Below are positions 8,156 to 17,445 of a DNA stretch of 64,000 nt, piece after piece. The stretch spans positions 124,001-188,000 of the forward strand of contig JAWLHK010000007.1 in assembly GCA_041690355.1 (NCBI GenBank), written 5' to 3'. Every line of letters begins with the position of its first letter. The stretch's first letter is position 1. The translations under genes were made by a program, and so were the position numbers. This DNA is from JAWLHK01 sp041690355 [NCBI: bacterium]. GTDB taxonomy: Bacteria > J088 > JAWLBW01. Below the pieces are notes generated by a model, which saw only the letters and a program-made list of their open reading frames with translations, did not search any database and had not been told where the DNA came from.

Positions 8156-9292
8156 ATGTTCGGCCGCAGTATCCGTCTCTTCACGGTCTTCGGTTTCCGC
8201 GTCAGTGTCGACGCGAGCTGGATCTTCATCGCCCTGCTCGTGACCTGGACGCTTGCCGTGGGCTTCTTTCCCGCCAACTTCGAAGGCATGAATCCCCCTG
8301 CCTACTGGATGATGGGCATCGCCGGGGCGCTCGGCCTCTTCGGCTCCATCATCCTGCACGAGCTCAGCCACTCGCTCGTCGCGCGGCGCTACGGGCTCAA
8401 CATGCGCGGCATCACCCTGTTTCTCTTCGGCGGCGTGGCCGAGATGAACGAAGAGCCGCGCAACGCGAAAACCGAATTCATGATGGCCATCGCCGGGCCC
8501 CTCATGAGCCTGCTGCTGGCGGGCGTGTTCTATCTCGCCTACCGGGGGGCGGGCCCCGACGCCCCGCTCTGGCTGACGGGGGTGCTCTTCTACCTGAGCA
8601 TCATCAATCTCGTCGTCGCCGGCTTCAACCTGATCCCCGCCTTTCCCCTCGACGGGGGGCGCGTGTTTCGTGCCGCCATCTGGGGGTGGACCAAGGACAT
8701 CGGCAAGGCCACCCGGGCGGCGGCCGCCGGCGGTTCGATCTTCGCATTCCTGCTCATCGGTCTGGGGCTGCTCTCCGTCATGCAGGGGAACCTCGTCGGC
8801 GGCGGCTGGTGGATTCTCATCGGCTGGTTCATCCACGCCGCGGCCCGCAGTTCGCGCCGCCAGCTCGGCCTGCGCGTCCTGGCCGGAGAGCCCGTGCGCC
8901 GTTTTCTGCACGGCACTCCGATCACGGTGCCCCCCGGGATGCTTCTCGACCGCCTGGTGGACGAATACATCTTCCGCTACCACGAGTATCTCTATCCGGT
9001 CGTCGACGGCGAGCGCTTCGTCGGGTGCGTGACCGTGGCCGACGTGCGCGCCGTTCCCCGCGAAGAGTGGCCTTACCGCAGCGTGGCTTCCATCGCGCGC
9101 CCCTGCAGCCCCGAGATCATGGCGCGCCCCGAAGAGGACGCGCTCGGGGCCCTGATGCGCATGCAGCGCAGCGGCACCGGGCGCATGCCGGTCGTCGACC
9201 ACGACGAGCTGCTCGGCATGCTCGACGCCCGCGATCTGGTCGCCTACGTCCAGACCCGTTCGCAGTTGCCCGCCTCGAAGAGCGGGCACTGA
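8156..9292 (+). CDS. Site-2-protease family zinc metalloprotease with CBS domains
   Basis: A 378-residue membrane peptidase of family M50, the kind that cuts transmembrane helices in regulated proteolysis. The zinc site HELSH is at residues 68-72 in the second helix and the third ligand is in FPLDGGRV (Asp166), with about six hydrophobic segments in residues 20-245. The C-terminal 130 residues form a CBS pair (about 245-370), giving the soluble adenylate-sensing group of S2Ps. TACACT ends 6 nt before the ATG with only a badly spaced GAAGG, suggesting leaderless initiation. No anti-sigma factor or other obvious substrate is adjacent. Confidence 0.92.
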   Translation: MFGRSIRLFTVFGFRVSVDASWIFIALLVTWTLAVGFFPANFEGMNPPAYWMMGIAGALGLFGSIILHELSHSLVARRYGLNMRGITLFLFGGVAEMNEEPRNAKTEFMMAIAGPLMSLLLAGVFYLAYRGAGPDAPLWLTGVLFYLSIINLVVAGFNLIPAFPLDGGRVFRAAIWGWTKDIGKATRAAAAGGSIFAFLLIGLGLLSVMQGNLVGGGWWILIGWFIHAAARSSRRQLGLRVLAGEPVRRFLHGTPITVPPGMLLDRLVDEYIFRYHEYLYPVVDGERFVGCVTVADVRAVPREEWPYRSVASIARPCSPEIMARPEEDALGALMRMQRSGTGRMPVVDHDELLGMLDARDLVAYVQTRSQLPASKSGH

Positions 9293-9309
9293 CGGCGCGG
9301 ATCGAAAAA

Positions 9310-9337
9310 GGGGCGCCCGGCAACCGCCGGACGCCCC
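9310..9337 (-). terminator. Rho-independent terminator of the Gly/Asp-rich lipoprotein gene
   Basis: GGGGCG-C-CCGGC pairs with GCCGG-A-CGCCCC around an AACC loop. Read on the minus strand the hairpin is followed by CTTTTTCG, so it ends the minus-strand gene at 9360-10571. It may also block the convergent protease transcript. Confidence 0.75.
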
Positions 9338-9359
9338 GCCGCCAAGGGATCAATCTCCC

Positions 9360-10571
9360 TCACTCGTCGAACGGAGTATCTTCCTTATCGACATTCTCGC
9401 CGTTTCCGGGGGGCGCCTGGGGCTGATCGCCGGTGTCGCCGGAAACGCCGTCGTCGGTTCCGCCGGAGGTACCGTCACCGCCGTTCGCGGCGTCGTCGTC
9501 TTTCGAGCCGCCGTCGGTGCCGCCGGAGATGCCATCATCGCTACCATCGTCGGTGCCGTCGTCAGCGCCGTCGTCGCTTCCGTCGTCCCCACCGGCGTCC
9601 CCATCGGTGCCGTCATCCGTTCCGCCGCCGTCATCCCCCGAACCGCCGTTGCCGCCCGGAGGGGTAACCACGTCGGTGTCACCTGTTGAGACGCCACCCG
9701 TGCCCCCGCAGCTCACGCGCGGCGAGAAGTGGAAGTACATCGTATCGGAGGCGTTGGAACCGAAGGCGACGATGAACTGGTCATTCGCCGGAATCGGCGC
9801 CGTGACGAAAAGATCGGCCCACCAGAAGTTGGAGCCCCCGAACGAATCGTAATATGCCTGCCGCGAGATGTCGACGTACTGATCGCCATGGACGATCGAG
9901 GCCGACGGCGTCCCCTGAATCAAGCGTTCCCCCACCTGCAGCCGCACGGTGTTTCCCGGACAGGTCACGCTGTAGATGTGCAGCGGCTCGCGGGGCGGCT
10001 GTTCGGCCGTGCCGCCGTTGCAGTCACCCGGAACGACGCGCAGCCAGAGCCGGCGGAAGAACGCGTCGGGATCACCCAGGTTGGGGTTGTCGGTCTGCAC
10101 GATGAGCGCGACGTAGATGTCGCGATCGCCGGCCGAAGCGAATTCGGGACGGATGCCGATGGTGTAGTTCACCTGCTGCGTCGCGCCGACCGGCACGCTG
10201 ATGCCCATCGGCTCGATGTGATGCCCCGTGACGTATTCTTCGCCGCGGTAGTAGAGAATCGTGAACCAGAGATTCTCACCCGCGGTGTGCGCCGAGTTGT
10301 TCTCGATCGAGAAGCTCAACGTGTGCTCGCCCGGACAGAGCGCGACCTCTGCGCTCTCCTGGGTCCACCCCAGATCGAGCTCCGAGGCGCCGCCGTCGTG
10401 GCTCAGGCTGCGGAATGCGGCCGGCGACTCGGCGACCGGATCGGGCACGTAGACGGTCTGTCCCGGGTCGACCGTGTCGGTGGTGGTGCCGCTGTCGGCG
10501 CCCGGTCCGCAGGCGGCGACGAGCAGCGCGAGCGCCGCGCCCGCAGCCCGGAATTTCGTTGAGAAAACCAT
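9360..10571 (-). CDS. Secreted lipoprotein with Gly/Asp/Thr low-complexity tail
   Basis: A 403-residue protein. An AGGAGG about 9 nt upstream fixes the ATG at 10571. The signal peptide ends LLVAAC (Cys21). Residues about 25-300 form a beta-rich, Cys-containing domain (conserved Cys near 77, 183, 204 and 287) with no recognised family. A CARDB-like adhesion or surface fold is possible but not shown. From about residue 300 the chain is an acidic repeat of GGTDDG/GSDDG units of about 90 residues, encoded by degenerate 6- and 9-nt repeats. Such tails act as flexible or Ca2+-binding linkers in surface proteins; here that is inference. Confidence 0.75.
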   Translation of the reverse strand: MVFSTKFRAAGAALALLVAACGPGADSGTTTDTVDPGQTVYVPDPVAESPAAFRSLSHDGGASELDLGWTQESAEVALCPGEHTLSFSIENNSAHTAGENLWFTILYYRGEEYVTGHHIEPMGISVPVGATQQVNYTIGIRPEFASAGDRDIYVALIVQTDNPNLGDPDAFFRRLWLRVVPGDCNGGTAEQPPREPLHIYSVTCPGNTVRLQVGERLIQGTPSASIVHGDQYVDISRQAYYDSFGGSNFWWADLFVTAPIPANDQFIVAFGSNASDTMYFHFSPRVSCGGTGGVSTGDTDVVTPPGGNGGSGDDGGGTDDGTDGDAGGDDGSDDGADDGTDDGSDDGISGGTDGGSKDDDAANGGDGTSGGTDDGVSGDTGDQPQAPPGNGENVDKEDTPFDE

Positions 10572-10744
10572 TGTGACTATCCTCCTGTGTCGTGGCTTGA
10601 AAGGCCGGCAGAGCCGGCCGTGGCTTCGCCCGGGCGTTCTCACCCGGACGTCGACTCAGGGGCCATGTTAGCAGCGCACAGAAGCGGGGCTGCATGGCAT
10701 GTGGCGAGGCAGTGACCGTGAACGGCGCCGCCCTGAACGCAAAA

Positions 10745-10766
10745 GGCCGCCGGAGAACCGGCGGCC
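10745..10766 (-). terminator. Terminator of the fumarase gene
   Basis: A perfect 9-bp stem GGCCGCCGG/CCGGCGGCC with a 4-nt loop. On the minus strand it is followed by TTTTGCG. It lies 30 bp after the fumarase stop. Confidence 0.85.
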
Positions 10767-10796
10767 TTCAGGAAATGAACGGCAAAGCGGGCGGGC

Positions 10797-12323
10797 TCAG
10801 CGCGCGGCGTCCGCCGCGGCGGCGCGCAGCTTCTCGCGCCAGATCTCGGGCCCGGTCCGGTGAACGGAATTGCCGTTCACGTCGACGGCAACGGTCACCG
10901 GCATGTCTTCGACCTCGAACTCATAGATCGCTTCCATGCCGAGCTCTTCAAAGGCAACGACCCGCGATTTGCGGATCGCCTTGGAAACCAGATAGGCAGC
11001 GCCGCCGACCGCAATCAGGTAGACGGCCTGGTGGCGCTTGATCGCCTCGATGGCCTCGGGGCCGCGCTCGGCCTTGCCGACCATCCCGAGCAGCCCCGTC
11101 TTCTCGAGCATCATCTCGGTGTACTTGTCCATGCGCGTCGACGTGGTCGGGCCGGCCGGGCCGACGACCTCGTCGCGCACCGGATCGACCGGCCCGACAT
11201 AGTAGATGAAGCGGTTACTGAAGTCGACCCCTTCGGGGAGCGATTCGCCCTTGGCAAACAGGTCGGCGATGCGCTTGTGCGCGGCATCGCGGCCGGTGAG
11301 GAACTTGCCGGAGAGCAGCAGCGTCTCGCCCGGCTTCCACGTCGCGATCTCTTCGCGCGTGATGCCGTCGAGGTTCACGCGCCGGCTGCCGCCGACCGAG
11401 CGGGTGATCTCGGGCCAATGCTCGAGCTTCGGCGCCTCGAGGTGGGCGGGGCCGCTGCCGTCGAGCGTGAAGTGCACGTGCCGGGTCGCGGCGCAGTTCG
11501 GAATGATGGCCACCGGAAGCGACGCCGCGTGCGTGGGGAAATCCCTGATCTTGATGTCGAGCACGGTCGTCAGCCCGCCCAGCCCCTGGGCCCCGATACC
11601 GAGGGCGTTCACCTTGTCGAAGATTTCGATGCGCAGCTCCTCGATCCGGTTCTTCGGACCGCGGGCCTTCAGCTCGTGCATGTCGATGGGCTCCATGAGC
11701 GATTCCTTCGCCAGCACGGCGGCCTTCTCGGCCGTGCCGCCGATGCCGATGCCCAGCATGCCCGGCGGGCACCAGCCGGCGCCCATCTTCGGAACCATGT
11801 CGAGAACCCAGGCGACCAGATCGTCGTTCGGATTCAACATGGCGAATTTGGTCTTGTTCTCCGAGCCGCCCCCCTTGGCAGCCAGATCGACCGTCACCTT
11901 GTCGCCGGGTACCAGCTCGACGTGCACGACGGCTGGCGCGTTGTCGCCGGTGTTCTTGCGCGGGCCCGCCGGATTGCGCACGACCGAGGCGCGCAACGGA
12001 TTGTCGGGGAACTGGTAGGCGCGGCGCACGCCTTCATCGACGAGCTCCTGCAGGCTCTTCCCGGTTTCGAAGCGTACGTTCATGCCGACTTTCACAAACG
12101 CGACCACGATGCCGGTGTCCTGGCAGATCGGCCGGTGCCCCTCGGCCGCCATGCGCGAGTTGATGAGAATCTGGGCCATGGCGTCCTTGGCCGAAGGCGA
12201 CGCTTCGCGCTCGTAGGCCTGCGTCAGCGACTCGATGAAATCGACCGGATGGTAGTACGAGATGAACTGGAGTGCGTCGGCGACACTCTGCACGAAATCC
12301 TGTTCCTGAATCGTGATGACCAT
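10797..12323 (-). CDS. fum: Class I (iron-sulfur) fumarate hydratase
   Basis: A 508-residue enzyme interconverting fumarate and malate in the TCA cycle. It is the two-domain form in a single chain. Alpha-domain landmarks are RPICQDTGIVVAFVKVG, KGGGSENKTKFAMLNP and GAGWCPPGMLGIGIGG, and the cluster-ligand region NCAATRHVHF. The beta domain has GRDAAHKRI and GPAGPTTSTRMDKYTEMML. The Cys residues in the first, third and fourth segments are expected [4Fe-4S] ligands. The ATG at 12323 has AGGA about 12 nt upstream; the longer frame to 12551 has no site. A promoter and terminator bracket it, so it is probably monocistronic. Confidence 0.93.
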   Translation of the reverse strand: MVITIQEQDFVQSVADALQFISYYHPVDFIESLTQAYEREASPSAKDAMAQILINSRMAAEGHRPICQDTGIVVAFVKVGMNVRFETGKSLQELVDEGVRRAYQFPDNPLRASVVRNPAGPRKNTGDNAPAVVHVELVPGDKVTVDLAAKGGGSENKTKFAMLNPNDDLVAWVLDMVPKMGAGWCPPGMLGIGIGGTAEKAAVLAKESLMEPIDMHELKARGPKNRIEELRIEIFDKVNALGIGAQGLGGLTTVLDIKIRDFPTHAASLPVAIIPNCAATRHVHFTLDGSGPAHLEAPKLEHWPEITRSVGGSRRVNLDGITREEIATWKPGETLLLSGKFLTGRDAAHKRIADLFAKGESLPEGVDFSNRFIYYVGPVDPVRDEVVGPAGPTTSTRMDKYTEMMLEKTGLLGMVGKAERGPEAIEAIKRHQAVYLIAVGGAAYLVSKAIRKSRVVAFEELGMEAIYEFEVEDMPVTVAVDVNGNSVHRTGPEIWREKLRAAAADAAR

Positions 12324-12359
12324 GGACTGCTCACTTCCTGCGGGTGGGGAAAGGTATTC

Positions 12360-12388
12360 ATGGTAATGGCTGGATGAACGATGGTCAA
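12360..12388 (-). promoter_or_regulatory. Sigma70-type promoter for fumarase
   Basis: On the minus strand TTGACC (12383-12388), a 17-bp spacer and TACCAT (12360-12365) lie about 37 bp upstream of the start codon. This separates fumarase from the pirin gene by its own promoter. Confidence 0.55.
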
Positions 12389-12480
12389 TCGGACGTGCGC
12401 GTCCAGGCGCTCGCAGCCGGTATCTGCGTTCGTAACCGCGCTCGCTCATCCCGGTCTGCCCGACCCGAGCCGGGCCGACC

Positions 12481-13179
12481 TCACGCAAGATCGAAGAGCA
12501 GCGCCTCGACCTCCGTTGCCGCCTGCAGCGTGACCTGCGTCTCGTCGACAAGGGATGCGCCGTCGCCCGGCGAAAGGCGGGTGCCGTTCACCTCGAGATC
12601 GCCGCGGATGACCTGGAGCCACCCCGCCCGTCCGGGTCCGAACGCGTGGACGATCTTCTCGCCGGCGGCGAGCAACGTGCCGTAGAGCAGCGCGTTCTGG
12701 TGGATCGTCACGGAACCGTCGCGCCCGTCCGGCGACGCGAGGACGCGCAGGCTGCCGGTGCGCTCGGCTTCGGGAAATGCCTTCTGCTCGTACGAGGGGG
12801 GCAGCCCGAGGGCGTCGGGAAGAATCCAGATCTGCAGAAAGTGCATCGGCTCGGTCTGCGACGGATTGTACTCGCTGTGCATGACCCCTTTGCCGGCCGA
12901 CATGCGCTGCACCTCGCCGGGCCGGATGATCGAGCCGGTTCCCAGGCTGTCCTTATGCTCGAGGGCCCCCTCAACGACATAGGAAACGATCTCCATGTCG
13001 CGATGGCCATGCGGGGGAAAACCGGCGCCGCCGACGACCCGATCTTCGTTGATGACGCGCAGGGAACGGAAGCCCATGTGCGCGGGATCGTAGTACTCGC
13101 CGAAGGAAAACGTATGCCGCGTATCGAGCCAGCCGTAATCAACGCGGCCGCGCTCGCCCGAACGTCGCACGCGGATCAT
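12481..13179 (-). CDS. Pirin-family bicupin (YhhW-like)
   Basis: A 232-residue protein of the two-cupin pirin family. Metal ligands predicted from the family are all present: His57 and His59 (PHGHRDME), His101 and Glu103 (MHSEYN), the same positions as in E. coli YhhW, which has quercetin 2,3-dioxygenase activity in vitro. The ATG at 13179 with GGGGG upstream was chosen; the longer frame overlaps hemF. It lies 34 bp downstream of hemF on the same strand and is probably co-transcribed. The physiological substrate is unknown. Confidence 0.9.
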   Translation of the reverse strand: MIRVRRSGERGRVDYGWLDTRHTFSFGEYYDPAHMGFRSLRVINEDRVVGGAGFPPHGHRDMEIVSYVVEGALEHKDSLGTGSIIRPGEVQRMSAGKGVMHSEYNPSQTEPMHFLQIWILPDALGLPPSYEQKAFPEAERTGSLRVLASPDGRDGSVTIHQNALLYGTLLAAGEKIVHAFGPGRAGWLQVIRGDLEVNGTRLSPGDGASLVDETQVTLQAATEVEALLFDLA

Positions 13180-13213
13180 AGTGCCCCCTTTCCGTCGAAC
13201 CCTGCCGCTCTCT

Positions 13214-14125
13214 TCAACCCAGCCACTCCCGCGGCGTGCGCAGAACTCCGAGCAGGCGCGCCTCTTCGGACCCGGGTTCGGGATGATGATCATACTCCCA
13301 GCGCGCCGTGAGCGGAAGCGACATGAGGATGCTTTCGATGCGCCCCCCCGTGCGCAGGCCGAACGTCGTGCCCCGATCGTAGACCAGATTGAACTCCACA
13401 TACCGCCCCCGGCGCAGCTGCTGCCAGCGCTTCTGGGCGTCGGTGAACGGCAGGTCCTTCCGTCGCTCGACCAGCGGCACGTAGGCGGGCACGAAGGCGG
13501 CGGCGCAATCGCTCACGAAGCGGAACAGCGGTTCCGGATCCGGACCGTTCAGATCGTCAAAAAATATGCCGCCCACGCCGCGGGTCTCGCCCCGGTGCGC
13601 GACGCGGAAATACTCGTCGCACCAGCGCTTGAAGCGGGGATAGTATGCCGGGTCATTCCGATCGCAGGCTTCCTTGTGGATGCGGTGGAAGTGGACCGCG
13701 TCTTCGTCGAACAGATAGGAGGGCGTCAGGTCGGCGCCGCCGCCGAACCACCAGGCGCCCGGGGCCTCGGGGGCGCCCCGCTCGAAATAGCGGTAGTTCG
13801 CGTGGGCCGTCGGCGCCATCGGATTTTTCGGGTGGATGACGAGGCTGACCCCCGCCGCGAAGAAGCGCAGATCCTCGACGTCACGCCCGCCGCCCATGGA
13901 TTTCGCCGCCTCGGGGCTCAGGGTGCCGTGCACGACCGAAACGTTGACCCCCGCCTTCTCAAAGACGTTGCCGTCCTGCAGCACGCGGCTCCAGCCGCCG
14001 CCGCCCCCTTCGCGCTCCCACGTGTCTTCGCGGAAAGGGGTGCCGTCGACGGCGGCCAGGGCGTTGCAGATGTCATCCTGGGTGGTGCGAATGAGCGTCT
14101 GCATTCGCGCGCGCATGTCACTCAT
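13214..14125 (-). CDS. hemF: Oxygen-dependent coproporphyrinogen III oxidase
   Basis: A 303-residue protein covering the full HemF length, which decarboxylates coproporphyrinogen III to protoporphyrinogen IX using O2 in haem synthesis. Family segments include [20 protein letters not shown], the HANYRYFE region, [15 protein letters not shown] and [18 protein letters not shown]. The AAGGAG about 12 nt before the ATG supports the start. Together with HemW at 55.4 kb it points to an aerobic lifestyle, although HemW-type proteins are haem chaperones and not a second coproporphyrinogen oxidase. It sits in an operon with the TRIC-type channel upstream (33 bp) and pirin downstream. Confidence 0.95.
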   Translation of the reverse strand: MSDMRARMQTLIRTTQDDICNALAAVDGTPFREDTWEREGGGGGWSRVLQDGNVFEKAGVNVSVVHGTLSPEAAKSMGGGRDVEDLRFFAAGVSLVIHPKNPMAPTAHANYRYFERGAPEAPGAWWFGGGADLTPSYLFDEDAVHFHRIHKEACDRNDPAYYPRFKRWCDEYFRVAHRGETRGVGGIFFDDLNGPDPEPLFRFVSDCAAAFVPAYVPLVERRKDLPFTDAQKRWQQLRRGRYVEFNLVYDRGTTFGLRTGGRIESILMSLPLTARWEYDHHPEPGSEEARLLGVLRTPREWLG

Positions 14126-14158
14126 GAGGGGGAACTCCTTCCGGAATGCAGGCCCGCA

Positions 14159-14782
14159 TCAGACGCCGGCCGGCCGCGGCGGGGGCGCCGCCGGGATCGA
14201 GAGATTGAAGTAGATGGAGACCATGCGCACGAGCATGATGGCTCCGGCGCAGACAACCCCGAAGACCGCCTGAAACTCGGGCCGCCACTGGGCGAGTACC
14301 CCATAGGCAAGCGCCCCGGCCGCGGCCGCCAGCGCATAGATTTCCTTGCGGAGCACGTAGGGGATCTCGCCCGAGAGCACGTCGCGGATCATGCCGCCGC
14401 CGGTGCCCGCGACGACGCCGAGAAAGACGACGCCGGTCAGGCTGGTTTGCGCGAGAATGCCGCGCTGAGCGCCGGCGACGGCGTAGAGGCCGAGGCCCAC
14501 GGCGTCGAGGTAGGCGATGGCCTTGGTCCACCGCTGCAGCCGTTCACCCGCGAAAAACGCGGCCAGTCCGGTACCGGCGGCGAGAAGCAGCACCCACTCG
14601 TTACGCAGGACGGCGGGGGTACGGCCGACGAGCAGATCGGCGGTCATCCCGCCGCCGAACGACGTGACGACAGCGAGCACGATGGCCCCGTAGAAGTCCA
14701 TGCCTTTGGCCACGGCGCGGCTGCCGCCCGAAAGTCCGAGCGCCACGAGCGCCAGCAAATCGAGTACCTGAATGTACGTCAC
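14159..14782 (-). CDS. TRIC-type (UPF0126/YadS-like) cation channel protein
   Basis: A 207-residue inner-membrane protein with about six to seven helices and two internal repeats. Each repeat carries the family motif: FGGGMTADLLVGRTPAVL in the first and GGGMIRDVLSGEIPYVL in the second. This is the hallmark of prokaryotic trimeric intracellular cation channels. The start is GTG at 14782. TACCCT ends 7 nt before it, suggesting leaderless initiation. It heads the hemF-pirin unit. The relation to haem synthesis is unknown. Confidence 0.88.
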   Translation of the reverse strand: MTYIQVLDLLALVALGLSGGSRAVAKGMDFYGAIVLAVVTSFGGGMTADLLVGRTPAVLRNEWVLLLAAGTGLAAFFAGERLQRWTKAIAYLDAVGLGLYAVAGAQRGILAQTSLTGVVFLGVVAGTGGGMIRDVLSGEIPYVLRKEIYALAAAAGALAYGVLAQWRPEFQAVFGVVCAGAIMLVRMVSIYFNLSIPAAPPPRPAGV

Positions 14783-14814
14783 ATCCTAAAGGGTACACGG
14801 CCCGCCACCTCATT

Positions 14815-14947
14815 CAAATGACAAATGGCCACCAACCAGACAAACGGCAAATGACAGATGGCAGAGAAGCAAAGGCCACAGGCGCCCCTGCCGCCCTCGG
14901 TTCGGATCTGCCATCTGCCAACTGCAATCGGCAATCTGCGGTCTGCG
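14815..14947. repeat. Two facing heptanucleotide tracts that can pair as a hairpin
   Basis: 14815-14863 reads as 7-nt units (caaatga, caaatgg, ..., aatgaca, gatggca). 14906-14947 reads atctgcc, atctgcc, aactgca, atcggca, atctgcg, gtctgcg. The stretch cagatggcag in the left tract is the exact reverse complement of ctgccatctg in the right one, with a GC-rich spacer of about 43 bp. The element fills the gap between cysN (stop at 14954) and the TRIC gene. No U-tract follows, so it is not an obvious terminator. Confidence 0.75.
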
Positions 14948-14953
14948 GTCCGT

Positions 14954-16240
14954 TCAGCTGCGCTGAACGATCATGCCGGCGCCGACGGTGAGGTGAGTCG
15001 CTTCGTCAATGATGAGAAAGCTGCCGGTGGCCCGGTTCTCGGCGTAGGGGTCGACGAAGAGCGGGGTCATCGTCTTGAGGGTGATGCGGGCGATGTCGTT
15101 CATGCCCACCGCGGCATCCCCGGCTACGGGCGTCAGGGTCTCGATGTTCACTTTGTGGACGACCGCGTTCACGATACCCCGGGTTTCGCGCGTCGTGTGG
15201 CGGATGGCGTACTTCCCGCCGACCTGCAGCGGCTTCTCGCCGAGCCAGCAGACCATGGCGTCGAGTTCCCGGGTCACGGCGGGGGGCGTATCGACGGGCA
15301 CGATCATATCCCCCCGGCTCACATCGAGGTCGTCGGCCAGCGTCAGCGTAACCGACTGGCCGCCTTGCGCGAAGGGAAGCGAGTCGCCGAAGAGATCGAC
15401 GGTGCGGATCGTCGTGCGCAGCCCGCTCGGGAGCACGACTACCGGCTGGCCCGGCGTGAACGTCCCCCCGGCCACCTGGCCGGCGAACCCCCGATAGTCA
15501 GGCCAGGCTTCGCTCTGCGGGCGGATCACGTACTGGACGGGAAAGCGGGCCGGGGCCGCAAGCGCGTCTTCACCGACGTCGACGGTCTCGAGGTGTTCGA
15601 GCAGCGACGGGCCGCCATACCAGGGCATTTGCCCCGAGGGCGCGACCACGTTGTCGCCGTGCAACGCGCTGATGGGAATCAGGGTCACTTCGCGAATCCC
15701 CAATCCGGCGGCGAGCTCGCGATAGGCGTCGGCGATCTCGTGGAACACCTGCGCGTCGTAGCCGACGAGATCCATCTTGTTGACGCAGACGGCGATGTGG
15801 GGAATGCGCAGCAGCGAAGCGATGTAGCTGTGGCGGCGCGTCTGCTCGACGATCCCCTTGCGGGCGTCGACGAGGATGATCGTGAGCTGCGCGGTCGAGG
15901 CGCCGGTCACCATGTTGCGCGTGTACTGCACGTGCCCCGGCGTGTCGGCGATGATGAATTTGCGCCGCGGCGTCGAGAAGTAGCGGTAGGCGACGTCGAT
16001 CGTGATCCCCTGTTCGCGCTCGGCCTTGAGGCCGTCGGTGAGCAGGGCCAGGTTGACCTGTTCATGCCCGCGGCTGCGGCTGCTCTGTTCGATCGCCTCG
16101 AGCTGATCCTCGAAGATCGTCTTCGTATCGAACATCAGGCGGCCGATGAGCGTGCTCTTGCCGTCGTCGACGCTGCCGGCCGTGGCGAAGCGCAGCAGGC
16201 CGCGGTCGAGCGAGGGGGTATTCAGTTCTGCCGTGCTCAT
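14954..16240 (-). CDS. cysN: Sulfate adenylyltransferase large subunit (GTPase)
   Basis: A 428-residue elongation-factor-like GTPase that couples GTP hydrolysis to APS synthesis from sulfate and ATP. G1 is GSVDDGKST (22-30), G3 DTPGH (in IIADTPGHVQYT), G4 NKMDL. It ends after the beta-barrel domains, so there is no fused APS kinase (CysC). The ATG at 16240 matches the family N-terminus; the frame extending to 16693 overlaps cysD. It lies 17 bp downstream of cysD. No cysC, cysH or sulfite reductase genes are in the window. Confidence 0.95.
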   Translation of the reverse strand: MSTAELNTPSLDRGLLRFATAGSVDDGKSTLIGRLMFDTKTIFEDQLEAIEQSSRSRGHEQVNLALLTDGLKAEREQGITIDVAYRYFSTPRRKFIIADTPGHVQYTRNMVTGASTAQLTIILVDARKGIVEQTRRHSYIASLLRIPHIAVCVNKMDLVGYDAQVFHEIADAYRELAAGLGIREVTLIPISALHGDNVVAPSGQMPWYGGPSLLEHLETVDVGEDALAAPARFPVQYVIRPQSEAWPDYRGFAGQVAGGTFTPGQPVVVLPSGLRTTIRTVDLFGDSLPFAQGGQSVTLTLADDLDVSRGDMIVPVDTPPAVTRELDAMVCWLGEKPLQVGGKYAIRHTTRETRGIVNAVVHKVNIETLTPVAGDAAVGMNDIARITLKTMTPLFVDPYAENRATGSFLIIDEATHLTVGAGMIVQRS

Positions 16241-16257
16241 GCTGTCGTCCTCGAGAC

Positions 16258-17217
16258 TCAGAAGTATCCGGCGCGTTTGCGCTCTTCCATGGCTGCCTCG
16301 GAACGCTTGTCGTCGGCGCGGGTACCCCGTTCGGTGTTGCGCGCGGCGGCCACTTCGCCAATGATCTGGTGAATGTCCGACGCGGTCGACTCGACGGCCC
16401 CCGTGCAGGTCATGTCGCCGATCGTGCGGAAGCGCACCACGCGCTCCTCTACCGTTTCGTGGGGGAGCGGGGTGAGATACGGACATTCGGCAAGCCACGT
16501 TCCGCCCCGTTGAAAAACGCGGCGGCGGTGCGAGAAGTAGAGCGACGGAATCGGGATGTTCTCGCGGGCGATGTACTGCCAGATGTCCATCTCGGTCCAG
16601 TTCGACAGCGGAAACACGCGGAAGCTCTCGCCCGGATTGCGCCGCCCGTTGTACAGGCTCCACAACTCGGGGCGTTGATTCTTGGGGTCCCACTGCCCGA
16701 ATTCGTCGCGGAAGGAGAAGATGCGCTCCTTGGCCCGCGCCTTTTCTTCATCACGCCGGGCACCCCCGAAAGCGGCGTCGAAGCGGAACTCTTCGAGCGC
16801 GTCGAGCAGCGTTACGGTCTGGAGGGCGTTGCGGCTCGCATTGGGACCCTTCTCTTCTACGCAGCGCCCTTTGTCGATGCTCTCCTGCACGGTGCGCACG
16901 ATGAGCCGGCAGCGAAGCCGCGCCGCGAGTTCGTCGCGGTAGGTCAGGGTCTCTTCAAAATTGTGGCCGGTGTCGATGTGAAGAAGCGGAAAAGGAATCC
17001 TGGCCGGCCAGAACGCCTTCTCGGCGAGACGGGCCATGACGATGGAATCCTTGCCGCCGCTGAACAGCAGCACCGGCCGTTCGAACTGCGCGGCGACCTC
17101 GCGCAGGATCGCAATCGACTCGGCTTCGAGACGGGCGAGGTGAACGGCGTCACGGTGGACGTCGGTCTGTTTCTGATATTCCTGCAAACGCATGACGGCT
17201 CTCGGCATCAGGGTCAT
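16258..17217 (-). CDS. cysD: Sulfate adenylyltransferase small subunit
   Basis: A 319-residue PAPS-reductase-fold subunit that carries the adenylyl-transfer site of ATP sulfurylase. The PP-loop is LLFSGGKDSIVM, followed by HIDTGHNFEETL and GGARRDEEKARAKER, and the C-terminus ends in the usual EERKRAGYF. The first ATG is used; a second in-frame ATG at 17193 (MRLQEYQ) would match many homologues better, and neither has a clear ribosome-binding site. It forms a cysDN operon. No SAM or other riboswitch could be recognised in the 228 bp upstream, which hold no gene. Confidence 0.94.
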   Translation of the reverse strand: MTLMPRAVMRLQEYQKQTDVHRDAVHLARLEAESIAILREVAAQFERPVLLFSGGKDSIVMARLAEKAFWPARIPFPLLHIDTGHNFEETLTYRDELAARLRCRLIVRTVQESIDKGRCVEEKGPNASRNALQTVTLLDALEEFRFDAAFGGARRDEEKARAKERIFSFRDEFGQWDPKNQRPELWSLYNGRRNPGESFRVFPLSNWTEMDIWQYIARENIPIPSLYFSHRRRVFQRGGTWLAECPYLTPLPHETVEERVVRFRTIGDMTCTGAVESTASDIHQIIGEVAAARNTERGTRADDKRSEAAMEERKRAGYF

Positions 17218-17445
17218 CCGGAGCGGTCGGAAGCATGGGCCCGCTTCTGCCGCTCTTTTCTGCAGCGTAGCAGGAAACCGCCCTTAACACAAGCACCCTT
17301 GTCGGAGTTGCAGCCCTAAACACGACTGATCTAGTGCAAATATCGAAAAGGAATCGAGAATTCCGGGGTGTGCTCGGGCGCGCCTCGAGGCATCCGCCGG
17401 GAAGGGGACCGTCTGACGATGGTTGGGGGCCGTAAGGCCGAAGGT

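Noticed and set aside
7559-9289. A 576-codon minus-strand frame opposite the protease and hydrolase
   Set aside because: Spans two real genes and has no motif.
10860-12377. A 505-codon plus-strand frame opposite fumarase
   Set aside because: The minus strand encodes a complete fumarase; this is a high-GC shadow.
17218-17445. A SAM or other riboswitch upstream of cysD
   Set aside because: I looked for the conserved core helices and found none; only weak short stems are present.
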